Under the pieces are notes generated by a model that ran no database searches, had not been told where the DNA came from, and was given only the letters and a program-made list of their open reading frames with translations. A program made the translations under genes and the position numbers. From Paracraurococcus sp042666655 (GTDB taxonomy: Bacteria; Pseudomonadota; Alphaproteobacteria; Acetobacterales; Acetobacteraceae), in NCBI RefSeq assembly GCF_042666655.1, contig NZ_JBHTDE010000001.1, positions 62,001-126,000 on the forward strand: a stretch of 64,000 bases of DNA. The letters are read 5' to 3'. Positions 1 through 8,665 of this stretch are shown here, piece after piece; the stretch's first letter is position 1, and each line of letters begins with the position of its first letter.

Positions 1-209
1 GGGGCGACCGTGTCGATCCAGGGCTTGCCGAGCCACGAGTCCTGCCCGGCCAGTTCCTCCGCCAGGCCTTCGCTGTTGAAGGCGACGTCGCGGACCGCCC
101 CCGTGGCATCGACGATGATGGCGACGTCGGCGGCAGCCGTGATCAGGACCGCCGCGGCTTCCGCATCCAGGTCGCCCAGCGACGTCTTCGGGGCTTTGAA
201 TGCCTTCAC
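1..209 (-). CDS. ppsR: PpsR transcriptional regulator, N-terminal fragment
   Basis: Read on the minus strand from a GTG at 209, this gives about 69 codons before the window edge. The N-terminus (LGDLDAEAAAVLITAAADVA, later WLGKPWIDTV) matches the start of PpsR/CrtJ, the redox-responsive repressor with PAS domains and a C-terminal HTH that binds TGT-N12-ACA operators of photosynthesis genes. It lies 60 bp downstream of aerR, the usual partner, so the two are probably cotranscribed. The GTG start is the only in-frame start nearby and is preceded by a weak AAGGGA. Most of the gene is outside the window, so integrity of the PAS and HTH parts cannot be judged. Confidence 0.85.
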   Translation of the reverse strand, partial: MKAFKAPKTSLGDLDAEAAAVLITAAADVAIIVDATGAVRDVAFNSEGLAEELAGQDSWLGKPWIDTVA

Positions 210-269
210 GAGCGCAATATCCCTTCACGGCGGAGAGCACGGTCCGCGCCCGCTTTACCGCCATTCGGC

Positions 270-1172
270 TCAGTCCCAATGAGCCATCAACGAGAGCATG
301 CGCTCGGCCTGCAAAGTGGCCTGCTGGCCATCCGCGGCGGTTGCATCGGCGCCGACCAGCGCGACGTATTCCGGATGGGCGATGAAGGCGGGCCCGCCCA
401 CCATGACGCCGGCGCCACGGTTGCGGACGCTTTTGCGCACCACGCGGATGCAGGCCGCGACAGCGTCCAGCCGGTCCTCGGAGGCGGCGGAGATGCCGAT
501 CACCTGGAAGCTTTCCCGCCGCAGCAGGGTGGCGAATTCGGTCGCCCCGCGCGGTGCCGGGTCCCAGACATCCCAGCCGGCATGGCGGAAGAAGCCGGCC
601 AGCATGTCGCGGCCGAAGCTGTGTTGCTCGCCCGGTGCCGTGACCAGCAGGGCGCGGCGGATGCGGGATTGCGGCCGGACGTCGCGGGTGAGGCTGTCGT
701 CGTAGTCGCGCACCATGTGCTGCAGCCGCATCAGGCCGAGCGTCACGGTGGAGAAGTCGCAGCGGTCGCTTTCCCAGGCCGCGCCGAGCCAGCGGGCGGC
801 GGGCGCCAGCAGGTCGAGATAGATATGCGGCAGGGTCACGCCGCGGTCGCGCTGCGCCTCGACCAGCGCCAGGGCGGCGACATGGTCGTCGACCACCAGC
901 AGCAGGCAGAGCCGGTCGACATCCGCCGCGGTCGGCACGGCGCCGAACAGCGCATCGAGGTCGGGGCGGGCGCTGGCGGTGCCGCGGGTCAGCAGCAGCC
1001 GCGGCAGGACGGTATCCTCGATCGCCCGGGCCAGGGAATGGCGCTGGGTGGTCCGTTCATCGGGCTCGGGCGTGATCCAGCGGGCGGGCGCCTCGGCGAG
1101 GCCCATGCCGGCTGGAGAGGACGGAGACTCCGTCCGGTGCCTTGATATGCTGTCTTGCCCCAAGGCGACCAT
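270..1172 (-). CDS. aerR: AerR/PpaA cobalamin-binding PpsR antirepressor
   Basis: A 300-residue protein with a helical N-terminal half followed by a B12-binding-like Rossmann region (ALLVTAPGEQHSFGRDMLAG, VIGISAASED, VMVGGPAF). AerR/PpaA proteins bind cobalamin and modulate the repressor PpsR/CrtJ in response to light or redox state; the conserved E-x-H region around residue 185 fits the B12 site. It sits directly upstream of ppsR and is transcribed divergently from bchF, the arrangement known from Rhodobacter. The intergenic region to bchF carries two PpsR-type boxes, so the regulator is probably part of its own circuit. The first 30 or so residues are poorly conserved in this family and a later start is possible. 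Confidence 0.88.
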   Translation of the reverse strand: MVALGQDSISRHRTESPSSPAGMGLAEAPARWITPEPDERTTQRHSLARAIEDTVLPRLLLTRGTASARPDLDALFGAVPTAADVDRLCLLLVVDDHVAALALVEAQRDRGVTLPHIYLDLLAPAARWLGAAWESDRCDFSTVTLGLMRLQHMVRDYDDSLTRDVRPQSRIRRALLVTAPGEQHSFGRDMLAGFFRHAGWDVWDPAPRGATEFATLLRRESFQVIGISAASEDRLDAVAACIRVVRKSVRNRGAGVMVGGPAFIAHPEYVALVGADATAADGQQATLQAERMLSLMAHWD

Positions 1173-1218
1173 TGGGCCTCTCCCCGTTGCGGAGTTTATC
1201 GACCCGACCTTAAGCCGG

Positions 1219-1252
1219 TGTCAATCACTCCTTACGTCAATCACGCTTGACA
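1219..1252. promoter_or_regulatory. Two back-to-back PpsR-type boxes between aerR and bchF
   Basis: Box 1 is TGT-N12-ACG at 1219-1236 and box 2 is CGT-N12-ACA at 1235-1252; each is one mismatch from TGT-N12-ACA and they overlap by two bases. Each outer arm contains a TTGACA hexamer pointing away from the centre. To the right TTGACA (1247-1252) is 18 bp from TAGCCT; to the left (1224-1219, minus strand) it is 18 bp from GATAAA. These look like divergent sigma-70-type -35/-10 pairs for bchF and aerR with the operators covering the -35 elements. The operator match is seen; occupancy is inferred. Confidence 0.7.
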
Positions 1253-1420
1253 CTCTGAAGCCCATCGACCTAGCCTCCCTCTCAGCGAAATCTTCGCTGC
1301 GGGAGGTACGCCAGAATATCGGCCGGGTCTGTCCCGGGAGCACCGTCCCTCGGATGAGGCAAGGTGTCCCGCAGGGCCAACCCAGGACCGGTTTCAGAGC
1401 GGACCTTCGGGACAGAGGGT

Positions 1421-1438
1421 TGTCAAGCGATGTTTACA
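1421..1438. promoter_or_regulatory. PpsR-type box spanning the bchF start
   Basis: TGT (1421-1423), twelve bases, ACA (1436-1438): an exact match to TGT-N12-ACA that also has the CAA and TTT flanks typical of TGTCA-type half-sites. It covers the ATG at 1430-1432. If that ATG is the true bchF start, the repressor would sit on the initiation region and act as a road-block; otherwise the real start lies further in. Confidence 0.6.
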
Positions 1439-2017
1439 TCCGGCGTGCTGGCAAAACTCACCGCCCCGATCGATGCCTGCCCCTGGGGCACCGTCGCGGG
1501 CCGCCATGCCCGCCATGCCGCCCCCCGCCGGCCGCTCTACACGGCGGAGGAGAGGGTCCGCCGCGACGCCACCCGCTGGACCCTGGTGCAGGGCGTCCTC
1601 GCCCCGCTGCAGTTCGCGGTCTTCCTCGTCAGCCTCGGCCTGGTGCTGAACTTCCTGGCGACCGGCGACGGCTACGCGGTCGCCACTGCCTCGGTCGTGG
1701 TCAAGACCATCGTGCTCTACGTCATCATGGTCACCGGCTCGATCTGGGAGAAGGTGGTGTTCGGCCGCTGGCTCTTCGCCCGCGCCTTCTTCTGGGAAGA
1801 CGTCTTCAGCATGCTGGTGCTGGGGCTGCACACCGCCTATCTCGGCCTGCTGCTGACCGGCACCGGCGACGCCGAAGGCCTGATGTTCCTGGCACTCGCC
1901 GCCTATGCCGCCTATGTCGTCAACGCCATGCAGTTCGTCATGAAGCTGCGGGCCGCGCGGCGCGACGAGCGCGGCTGGCGCGGCGCCGATGCCGACATGC
2001 TGGGCTATTCCAAGTGA
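1430..2017 (+). CDS. bchF: 3-vinyl bacteriochlorophyllide hydratase BchF
   Basis: Hydrates the C3 vinyl group of (bacterio)chlorophyllide on the way to bacteriochlorophyll a. The 195-residue product has the conserved block LYTAEERVRRDATRWTLVQG, then several membrane-spanning helices (LQFAVFLVSLGLVLNF, VKTIVLYVIMVTG) and FFWEDVFS. Family members usually begin close to the LYTxEER block, so the first 30 residues here are an extension; no in-frame ATG occurs later, and GTG at 1445 is the alternative start. It heads the bchFNBL-lhaA-puh-acsF-hemA run; its TGA overlaps the GTG start of bchN. PpsR-type boxes upstream indicate redox or light control. Confidence 0.9.
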   Translation: MFTSGVLAKLTAPIDACPWGTVAGRHARHAAPRRPLYTAEERVRRDATRWTLVQGVLAPLQFAVFLVSLGLVLNFLATGDGYAVATASVVVKTIVLYVIMVTGSIWEKVVFGRWLFARAFFWEDVFSMLVLGLHTAYLGLLLTGTGDAEGLMFLALAAYAAYVVNAMQFVMKLRAARRDERGWRGADADMLGYSK

Positions 2018-3303
2018 GCAGCCTCGCAGCCCTCGGCCGGTCGCCCGTCGACCAGGCGGGCTGCACGGACGCCCCGGTGCTGCGGGAGCGCGGCCAGCGC
2101 GAGGTCTTCTGCGGCCTGACCGGCATCATCTGGCTGCACCGCAAGATCCAGGACGCGTTCTTCCTCGTCGTCGGCAGCCGCACCTGCGCCCACCTGATGC
2201 AGTCGGCCGCCGGCGTGATGATCTTCGCCGAGCCGCGCTTCGCCACCGCCATCATCGACGAGCGCGACCTGGCCGGCCTTGCCGACGCGAACGAGGAGCT
2301 CGACCGCGTGGTCGGCCAGCTGCTGGCGCGCCGCCCGGACATCAGGCTGCTCTTCCTGGTCGGCTCCTGCCCGTCCGAGGTCATCAAGCTCGACCTGTCG
2401 CGCGCCGCCAAGCGGCTGGACCGCGCGCATGGCGACGTCCGGGTGCTGAACTACTCCGGCAGCGGCATCGAGACGACCTTCACCCAGGGCGAGGATGCCT
2501 GCCTCGCCTCGCTGGTGCCGGAGATGCCGGCCTCGGTCACCACCGCGCCGGCGCTGCTGGTGGTGGGCGCGCTGGCCGAGGTGGTCGAGGACCAGATGCG
2601 CCGGCTCTTCGCCGCGCTCGGCATCGGCCCGGTCGCCTTCCTGCCGCCGCGGCGGGCGCGCGAATTGCCGGCTGTCGGGCCGAATACCCGCATGCTGCTG
2701 GCGCAGCCCTTCCTGGCGGATACCGCGCGCGCCTTGGAAGCCCGCGGTGCGAAGCATCTGCCAGCGCCCTTCCCGCTGGGCGCCGAGGGCACCACCGGCT
2801 GGCTGCGCGCCGCGGCCGAGGCCTGGGGGGTGGACGCCGCCCGTTTCCGCGCGGTGACCGAGACCGGCGAGCAGCGCGCCCGCACCGCGATCGCCCATGC
2901 CCGCAGCGTGCTGGCCGGCCGCCGCATCTTCTTCTTCCCCGACAGCCAGCTGGAGATCCCGCTGGCACGCTTCCTGGCGCGCGAGCTGGACATGCGCCCG
3001 GTCGAGATCGGCACGCCCTATCTGCACCGCGCGCATCTGGCGGCCGAGCTGCCGCTGCTGCCGCGCGACGTGCTGCTGTCGGAAGGCCAGGACGTCGACC
3101 GGCAGCTCGACCGCTGCCGCGCCGAGAAGCCGGACCTGGTGGTCTGCGGGCTGGGGCTGGCCAATCCGCTGGAGGCCGAGGGCTTCGCCACCAAGTGGTC
3201 CATCGAGCTCGTCTTCACGCCGATCCAGGGCTACGACCAGGCCGGCGACCTCGCCGAGCTGTTCGCGCGGCCGCTGGTGCGGCGCCAGAAGCTGAAGGTC
3301 TAG
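2014..3303 (+). CDS. bchN: Dark-operative protochlorophyllide reductase subunit N
   Basis: 429 residues, normal for BchN. With BchB it forms the nitrogenase-like NB heterotetramer that reduces ring D of protochlorophyllide. The three cysteines expected to hold the NB [4Fe-4S] cluster are visible at about C33 (VFCGLTG), C58 (GSRTCAH) and C119 (VGSCPSE). The chosen start is GTG at 2014, which overlaps the bchF stop (GTGA) and gives the correct N-terminus; the open frame runs further upstream but that part is bchF in another frame. bchB begins four bases after its stop, so the two subunits are translated from one message. Confidence 0.97.
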   Translation: MSSLAALGRSPVDQAGCTDAPVLRERGQREVFCGLTGIIWLHRKIQDAFFLVVGSRTCAHLMQSAAGVMIFAEPRFATAIIDERDLAGLADANEELDRVVGQLLARRPDIRLLFLVGSCPSEVIKLDLSRAAKRLDRAHGDVRVLNYSGSGIETTFTQGEDACLASLVPEMPASVTTAPALLVVGALAEVVEDQMRRLFAALGIGPVAFLPPRRARELPAVGPNTRMLLAQPFLADTARALEARGAKHLPAPFPLGAEGTTGWLRAAAEAWGVDAARFRAVTETGEQRARTAIAHARSVLAGRRIFFFPDSQLEIPLARFLARELDMRPVEIGTPYLHRAHLAAELPLLPRDVLLSEGQDVDRQLDRCRAEKPDLVVCGLGLANPLEAEGFATKWSIELVFTPIQGYDQAGDLAELFARPLVRRQKLKV

Positions 3304-3307
3304 GACG

Positions 3308-4849
3308 ATGCAGCTCGCCGTCTGGACCTACGAAGGGCCGCCGCATGTCGGGGCGATGCGCGTCGCCACCGGCATGGAGGGGCTGCACTACGTCCTCCAC
3401 GCCCCGCAGGGCGACACCTATGCCGACCTGCTCTTCACCATGATCGAGCGGCGCAGCGCGCGCCCCCCCGTCACCTACACCACCTTCCAGGCGCGCGACC
3501 TCGGCGGCGACACCGCGGAGCTGTTCAAGACCGCGGCGCTGGACGCCTACGAACGCTTCCGGCCCGAGGCGATGATCGTCGGCTCCTCCTGCACGGCCGA
3601 GCTGATCCAGGACGATCCCGGCGGGCTGGCCAAGGCCTTGCGGCTGCCGATCCCGGTGGTGGCCCTCGACCTGCCCTCCTACTCCAAGAAAGAGAATTGG
3701 GGGGCGTCGGAGACCTTCTACCAGCTGGTCCGGGCGCTTGCCGGGCCGCAGGCGCCGCCGCCGGGCACCCAGCGCGGCCCGGGGCGGGTCTGCAACATCC
3801 TCGGCCCCACCGCGCTCGGCTTCCGCCACCGCGACGACGTGCGGGAGATCGCCGGGCTGCTGGAGCGCATGGGCATCGAGGTGCGGGTGACCGCGCCGAT
3901 GGGGGCGCGGCCGGCCGACCTGGCGCGGCTGGGCGAGGCGGATTTCAACGTCGTGCTCTACCCGGAAGTCGCCGGCCAGGCGGCCGCCTGGCTCGGCCGG
4001 ACCTTCGGCCAGAAGGCGACGCGGACGATCCCGATCGGCACCAATGCGACGCGGGAGTTCGTCGCGGAGGTGGCGGCGCTCGCCGGCATCGACGCCGCGC
4101 CGGTGCTGGCCGCCGAGGCGGCGCGCGCCGCCTGGTATGCGCGCTCGGTCGACAGCAACTACCTGACGGGCAAGCGGGTCTTCGTCTTCGGCGACGCGAC
4201 GCATGCGGTCGCCGCGGCGCGCGTGGCGGCCGAGGAGATGGGCTTCAAGGTCGTGGGCCTCGGCACCTACAGCCGCGAATTCGCGCGTGACATCCGCACG
4301 GCGGCGGCGCTGTACGCGGTGGAGCCGCTGATTGGCGAGGACTACCTGGAAGTCGAGGCGGCGATCCAGGCGGCGCAGCCGGAACTCATCCTCGGCACCC
4401 AGATGGAACGCCACATCGCCAAGCGGCTGGGCATCCCCTGCGCGGTGATCTCGGCGCCGGTCCATGTGCAGGACTACCCGGCCCGCTATTCGCCGCAGAT
4501 GGGCTTCGAGGGGGCGAATGTCCTCTTCGACACCTGGGTCCATCCGTTGATGATGGGCCTGGAGGAGCACCTTCTGGGCATGTTCCGCGAGGATTTCGAA
4601 TTCCACGCGGAAGCCGCGCCGTCCCATCTTGGCGGCGCCGCGGCGCCGGCCCCGGTGGCGGCGGCCGTGGCCGACGTGCCGAGCGGCCCGGCCGGCTGGA
4701 GCGCCGAAGCCGAGTCCGAGCTGAAAAAGATCCCGTTCTTCGTGCGCGGCAAGGCCCGGCGGAACACCGAGCGTTTCGCGGCGGAACAGGGCCTGGCCAG
4801 CATCACGCTGGAGACTCTCTACGATGCCAAAGCCCATTTTTCCCGCTGA
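3308..4849 (+). CDS. bchB: Dark-operative protochlorophyllide reductase subunit B
   Basis: 513 residues, the catalytic partner of BchN. Asp36 (in QGDTYADLLF) is the unusual aspartate ligand of the NB cluster, and the SVDSNYLTGKRVFVFGDATH segment holds the aspartate proposed to protonate the substrate. The C-terminal region after an alanine/proline-rich linker (about residues 440-460) ends in the small domain with IPFFVRGKARRNTE typical of BchB/ChlB. In most purple bacteria bchH follows directly; here bchL follows after only nine bases, so bchH is missing from its usual place. Confidence 0.97.
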   Translation: MQLAVWTYEGPPHVGAMRVATGMEGLHYVLHAPQGDTYADLLFTMIERRSARPPVTYTTFQARDLGGDTAELFKTAALDAYERFRPEAMIVGSSCTAELIQDDPGGLAKALRLPIPVVALDLPSYSKKENWGASETFYQLVRALAGPQAPPPGTQRGPGRVCNILGPTALGFRHRDDVREIAGLLERMGIEVRVTAPMGARPADLARLGEADFNVVLYPEVAGQAAAWLGRTFGQKATRTIPIGTNATREFVAEVAALAGIDAAPVLAAEAARAAWYARSVDSNYLTGKRVFVFGDATHAVAAARVAAEEMGFKVVGLGTYSREFARDIRTAAALYAVEPLIGEDYLEVEAAIQAAQPELILGTQMERHIAKRLGIPCAVISAPVHVQDYPARYSPQMGFEGANVLFDTWVHPLMMGLEEHLLGMFREDFEFHAEAAPSHLGGAAAPAPVAAAVADVPSGPAGWSAEAESELKKIPFFVRGKARRNTERFAAEQGLASITLETLYDAKAHFSR

Positions 4850-4858
4850 GGAGGCCGC

Positions 4859-5773
4859 ATGAGGATCGAGACGCCGCATGCCGCGCTGCACCGGGGCCGG
4901 ACCCCGTCCCAGCTGGACGGCGAGGGCAGCGTGCAGGTGCACCTGGACCCCAACCTGACCATCGGCACCGCCAAGGTCTTTTCCGTCTACGGCAAGGGCG
5001 GCATCGGCAAGAGCACGACCAGCTCGAACCTGTCCGTTGCCTTCAGCAAGCTCGGCAAGCGGGTGCTGCAGATCGGCTGCGACCCGAAGCACGACAGCAC
5101 CTTCACCCTGACCAAGTCGCTGATCCCCACCGTCATCGACGTGCTGGAATCGGTGCAGTTCCACGCCGAGGAATTGCGGCCCGAGGATTTCGTCTTCCAG
5201 GGCTACAACGGCGTGATGTGCGTGGAGGCGGGCGGCCCGCCGGCCGGCACCGGCTGCGGCGGCTACGTGGTCGGCCAGACGGTGAAGCTGCTGAAGGAGC
5301 ACCACCTGCTGGAGGAGACCGACGTCGTCATCTTCGACGTGCTCGGCGACGTGGTCTGCGGTGGCTTCGCGGCACCCTTGCAGCACGCCGACCGCGGCAT
5401 CATCGTCGCGGCCAACGACTTCGACAGCATCTTCGCGATGAACCGCATCATCGCCGCCATCAAGGCGAAGTCGAAGAACTACGACGTCCGGCTCGGCGGC
5501 GTCATCGTCAACCGCAGCGACGACACCGACCAGATCGACAAGTTCAATGCCGCCACCGGCATGAAGAGCCTGGCGCATTTCCCCAACCTCGACGTCATCC
5601 GCCGGTCCCGCCTGAAGAAGGCGACCCTGTTCGAGATGGAGAGCACGCCGGAGCTGGAGGCGGTGAAGCTGGAATACCTGCGGCTGGCCGCCAGCCTCTG
5701 GGCCGGCACGCCGGCGCTGGAAGCCTCCCCGATGAAGGACCGCGACATCTTCGACCTGCTCGGATTCGACTGA
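4859..5773 (+). CDS. bchL: Dark-operative protochlorophyllide reductase ATPase BchL
   Basis: 304 residues; NifH-like Fe protein that delivers electrons to BchNB with ATP hydrolysis. The Walker A loop GKGGIGKS is at about residues 45-52, and the two cysteines that bridge the dimer [4Fe-4S] cluster are C133 (GTGCGGY) and C167 (DVVCGGF). A GAGGAGG ribosome site precedes the ATG. The stop overlaps the start of lhaA (TGATG). In the classic order bchM would come next; it is absent. Confidence 0.97.
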   Translation: MRIETPHAALHRGRTPSQLDGEGSVQVHLDPNLTIGTAKVFSVYGKGGIGKSTTSSNLSVAFSKLGKRVLQIGCDPKHDSTFTLTKSLIPTVIDVLESVQFHAEELRPEDFVFQGYNGVMCVEAGGPPAGTGCGGYVVGQTVKLLKEHHLLEETDVVIFDVLGDVVCGGFAAPLQHADRGIIVAANDFDSIFAMNRIIAAIKAKSKNYDVRLGGVIVNRSDDTDQIDKFNAATGMKSLAHFPNLDVIRRSRLKKATLFEMESTPELEAVKLEYLRLAASLWAGTPALEASPMKDRDIFDLLGFD

Positions 5774-7203
5774 TGGCCCTGCCGAAAGTCTCCCGGGTCT
5801 GGATGAAGCTCAGCCCGGACCTGCTGCCCTTCGCGGATGCGGCGTCCGCGACCCTGCCGCTCGGCCGGCTGTTCCGGCTGTCGCTGTTCCAGGTCTCGGT
5901 CGGCATGGTGGCGGTGCTGCTGATCGGCACGCTGAACCGGGTGATGATCGTCGAACTCGGCGTGCCGACCTGGATGGTCGCCGTCATGGTCTCCCTGCCG
6001 CTGGTCTTCGCGCCCTTCCGCGCGCTGATCGGCTTCCGCTCGGACCAGTACAAGTCGGTGCTGGGCTGGAAGCGGGTTCCCTATGTGTGGCTCGGCTCGG
6101 TCTGGATCTTCGGCGGGCTGGCGATGATGCCCTTCGCGCTGATCATCCTGTCGGGCGACACCTTCGCGCCGCCGATCGTCGGCCAGGTCGCCGCCGGCAT
6201 CGCCTTCCTCTGCGTCGGCGCGGGCATGCACACGGTGCAGACCGTCGGCCTGGCGCTGGCCACCGACCTTTCGCCGGTCGAGCAGCAGCCGCGCGTGGTC
6301 GCCCTGCTGTCGGTCATGCTGCTGCTGGGGATGCTGCTGAGCGCGCTGGTCTTCGGCGCCCTGCTGTCGAATTTCAGCCAGCTCCGCCTGATCCAGGTGA
6401 TCCAGGGCGCCGCGGTGGTCAGCATCGTCCTCAACCTCGTCGCCGTCTGGAAGCAGGAGGTGCGCAATCCCGCCGCCACCCACCCCGACCGCGAGCGCCC
6501 GGCCTTCCAGGCCGCCTGGGACGAGCTGCGCCGGACCGACAAATGGGTCCGCCGGCTGACCGCGACCGGGCTCGGCAGCTTCGCCTTCGCCATGCAGGAC
6601 GTGCTGCTGGAACCCTATGGCGGGCAGATCCTCGGCCTGACCGTGGCGCAGACCACGCTGCTGACCGCGGCCTTCGCGGCGGGCGGCATCGTCGGCTTCA
6701 TGCGTGCCGCGGCGAAGATCGCCGGGGGCGGCGACGCGCACCGGGTCGCCGCCACCGGCGCGCTGATCGGCACCGTGGCCTTCACCGCGGTCATCGCCGC
6801 GGCGCCGCTCGGCAGCGGCTTCGTCTTCGCCGTCGGTACCGGGCTGATCGGCTTCGGCGGCGGGCTGTTCGCCCATGCCACGCTCACCGCCTGCATGCGC
6901 GCCGCGCCGCCGGCGCAGATCGGCCTGGCGCTCGGCAGCTGGGGTGCGGTGCAGGCCACCTGCGCCGGTGCCGCGATCGCCTTCGGCGGCGTGCTGCGCG
7001 ACATGATCTCCGGCCTCGCGATGCGCGGCACGCTGGGGGAAGCGCTGGCCGGGCCGGCCACCGGCTATGGCGTCGTCTACCTGATCGAGATCGCCCTGCT
7101 GTTCGCCACCATCGTCGCCATCGGTCCGCTGGTGCGGCCGGTCGGCGGCGTGCCACGTCCCGAAGACCTGCGGATCGGGCTGCCCGACCCGCGCGGCGCC
7201 TAG
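5773..7203 (+). CDS. lhaA: LhaA/PucC-family light-harvesting assembly protein
   Basis: 476 residues of about twelve transmembrane helices in a major-facilitator-like fold (PucC family). The N-terminal RLFRLSLFQVSVGMVAVLL, GFRSDQYKSVLGWKRVPYVW and VCVGAGMHTVQT-type segments are characteristic. LhaA helps insert LH1 polypeptides and pigments. Position directly before puhA is the usual one for lhaA rather than pucC. The start used is the ATG overlapping the bchL TGA; the frame is open far upstream but that overlaps bchL. No LH2 (pucBA) genes are in the window, consistent with an LH1-type chaperone. Confidence 0.92.
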   Translation: MALPKVSRVWMKLSPDLLPFADAASATLPLGRLFRLSLFQVSVGMVAVLLIGTLNRVMIVELGVPTWMVAVMVSLPLVFAPFRALIGFRSDQYKSVLGWKRVPYVWLGSVWIFGGLAMMPFALIILSGDTFAPPIVGQVAAGIAFLCVGAGMHTVQTVGLALATDLSPVEQQPRVVALLSVMLLLGMLLSALVFGALLSNFSQLRLIQVIQGAAVVSIVLNLVAVWKQEVRNPAATHPDRERPAFQAAWDELRRTDKWVRRLTATGLGSFAFAMQDVLLEPYGGQILGLTVAQTTLLTAAFAAGGIVGFMRAAAKIAGGGDAHRVAATGALIGTVAFTAVIAAAPLGSGFVFAVGTGLIGFGGGLFAHATLTACMRAAPPAQIGLALGSWGAVQATCAGAAIAFGGVLRDMISGLAMRGTLGEALAGPATGYGVVYLIEIALLFATIVAIGPLVRPVGGVPRPEDLRIGLPDPRGA

Positions 7204-7221
7204 CGCGAGGAGACACGCGTC

Positions 7222-7995
7222 ATGACCTACATCGCCTATTCCAGCCAATTCGACGCAGCGGTGCTCTCGCTGTACCTGTTCTACGCGGCCTTCATCGTGC
7301 TCATCATGTATCTCCGCAACGAGGACCGGCGGGAAGGCTTCCCCCTGGTGCATGAGGTGAATGGCGAGCTCGTCGTCATCAACCCGCGCAGCGCGCCGAG
7401 GCCGAAGATCTGGAACCTGGCGCATGGCGGCCCGACCGTCGCGGGGCGCGAGGAGCGCGACCTGACCGGCCTGCTGACGCCGACCGCCAAGGTGCCCGGC
7501 GCGCCGCGCCTGCCGCTCGGCAACCCGCTGGCCGATGGCGTCGGTCCTGCCGCATACGCGCTGCGCGCCGACGTGCCCGACCTGACCTTCGACGCCGCGC
7601 TGCCGAAGATCGTCCCGCTGCGCGTCGCCACCGAATATAGCATCGCGCACGAGGATATCGACCCCCGCGGCTGGTACATGCTGACCGCCGACAAGCGCGT
7701 GGTCGGCACGGTCAAGGATCTCTGGGTCGACCGGTCCGACGTGATCCTGCGCTACATCGAGGTCGCGGTGCCTGGGGCGAATGCCCGCAGCGTGGTCTTC
7801 CCGATCGGCCTGGCGAATTTCGACCGCAGCAAGCAGGAGGCCTCGACCAGCGCGCTGCTGGCCGACCAGTTCCTCGCCGCGCCCGGCCTGAAGGACCCCG
7901 ACCAGATCACCCTGCTCGAGGAAGACAAGGTCAGCGCCTATTTCGCCGGCGGCTACATGTACGCCACCCCGAACCGGCAGGAGCCGGTGCTGTGA
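7222..7995 (+). CDS. puhA: Photosynthetic reaction centre H subunit
   Basis: 257 residues. A short periplasmic N-terminus is followed by a single transmembrane helix (about residues 12-32, LSLYLFYAAFIVLIMYL) and a cytoplasmic domain rich in beta strands with the conserved YMLTADKRVVGTVKDLWVDR stretch. The H subunit caps the LM dimer on the cytoplasmic side and conducts protons to QB. A GAGGAGA site lies before the ATG. Its TGA overlaps the GTG start of puhB. Confidence 0.97.
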   Translation: MTYIAYSSQFDAAVLSLYLFYAAFIVLIMYLRNEDRREGFPLVHEVNGELVVINPRSAPRPKIWNLAHGGPTVAGREERDLTGLLTPTAKVPGAPRLPLGNPLADGVGPAAYALRADVPDLTFDAALPKIVPLRVATEYSIAHEDIDPRGWYMLTADKRVVGTVKDLWVDRSDVILRYIEVAVPGANARSVVFPIGLANFDRSKQEASTSALLADQFLAAPGLKDPDQITLLEEDKVSAYFAGGYMYATPNRQEPVL

Positions 7996-8648
7996 TCAAG
8001 GAACACGACTACGAGCCGGTCTGGGGCCTGCCGGAGAAGCTGCCGGAGGGCGAGGTCATCCTCTGGCAGGGCCGCCCCGACCGGCGGGCCTTCGTGCGGC
8101 GGGCGCTGCACCTGCCGGGCCTGGCGACCTATTTCGGGGTGCTCGTCGCCGCCCGCGTCGCCTCGGTTCTGATGGCCGGCGCGTCGCTGCCCGTCACCGC
8201 GATGGACGCGCTGTGGTTCATCCTGCCGTCGCTGCTGGTGATCGGCATCGCCCTGGTCTTCGGCTGGGCGGTGGTGCGCACCACCGCCTACACCATCACC
8301 AACCGCCGCGTGGTGATGCGCTTCGGCATCGCCCTGTCGATGACGGTGAACCTGCCCTTCGCGCTGGTCGGCGCGGCCGCGGCCAGGCTGCATGCGGACG
8401 GCTCGGGCGATGTCAGCCTGGCGCTGCTGAAGCCGCACCGGGTGTCCTACATGTTCTTCTGGCCGCATGCGCGGCCCTGGCACCTGCTGCGGCCGCAGCC
8501 GACGCTGCGCGGCCTGGCCGATGCCGGCGCCGTCGCGCAGATCCTGGGCCGTGCCCTGGCCGGCGCGGCCTCGGTCCCGGTGCAGGCCATGGCCACCGCC
8601 GGCGCCAAGCCGGGCAACGCCGACCTGCCGCAGCCGCAGGCGGCCTGA
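7992..8648 (+). CDS. puhB: PuhB, reaction centre assembly protein
   Basis: 218 residues with three hydrophobic helices (about 45-60, 70-95 and 110-125) and the PH-like (bPH2) signature TTAYTITNRRVVMRFG. PuhB is a dimerising membrane protein needed for reaction-centre assembly. The product starts at GTG 7992, overlapping the puhA stop by four bases (GTGA), which indicates translational coupling. The alanine/proline-rich tail after about residue 190 is less conserved. Confidence 0.93.
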   Translation: MIKEHDYEPVWGLPEKLPEGEVILWQGRPDRRAFVRRALHLPGLATYFGVLVAARVASVLMAGASLPVTAMDALWFILPSLLVIGIALVFGWAVVRTTAYTITNRRVVMRFGIALSMTVNLPFALVGAAAARLHADGSGDVSLALLKPHRVSYMFFWPHARPWHLLRPQPTLRGLADAGAVAQILGRALAGAASVPVQAMATAGAKPGNADLPQPQAA

Positions 8649-8665
8649 ACGAGGAATAGGGGAGC

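Noticed and set aside
1364..1429. Upstream extension of bchF (22 more codons)
   Set aside because: Family members start later still, and the segment precedes or contains the control box.
3215..5578. 787-codon minus-strand open frame opposite bchB-bchL
   Set aside because: Same composition artefact; no recognisable domain and fully covered by bchB and bchL.
5479..7650. 723-codon minus-strand open frame opposite lhaA
   Set aside because: Low-complexity shadow; LhaA helices on the plus strand are clear.
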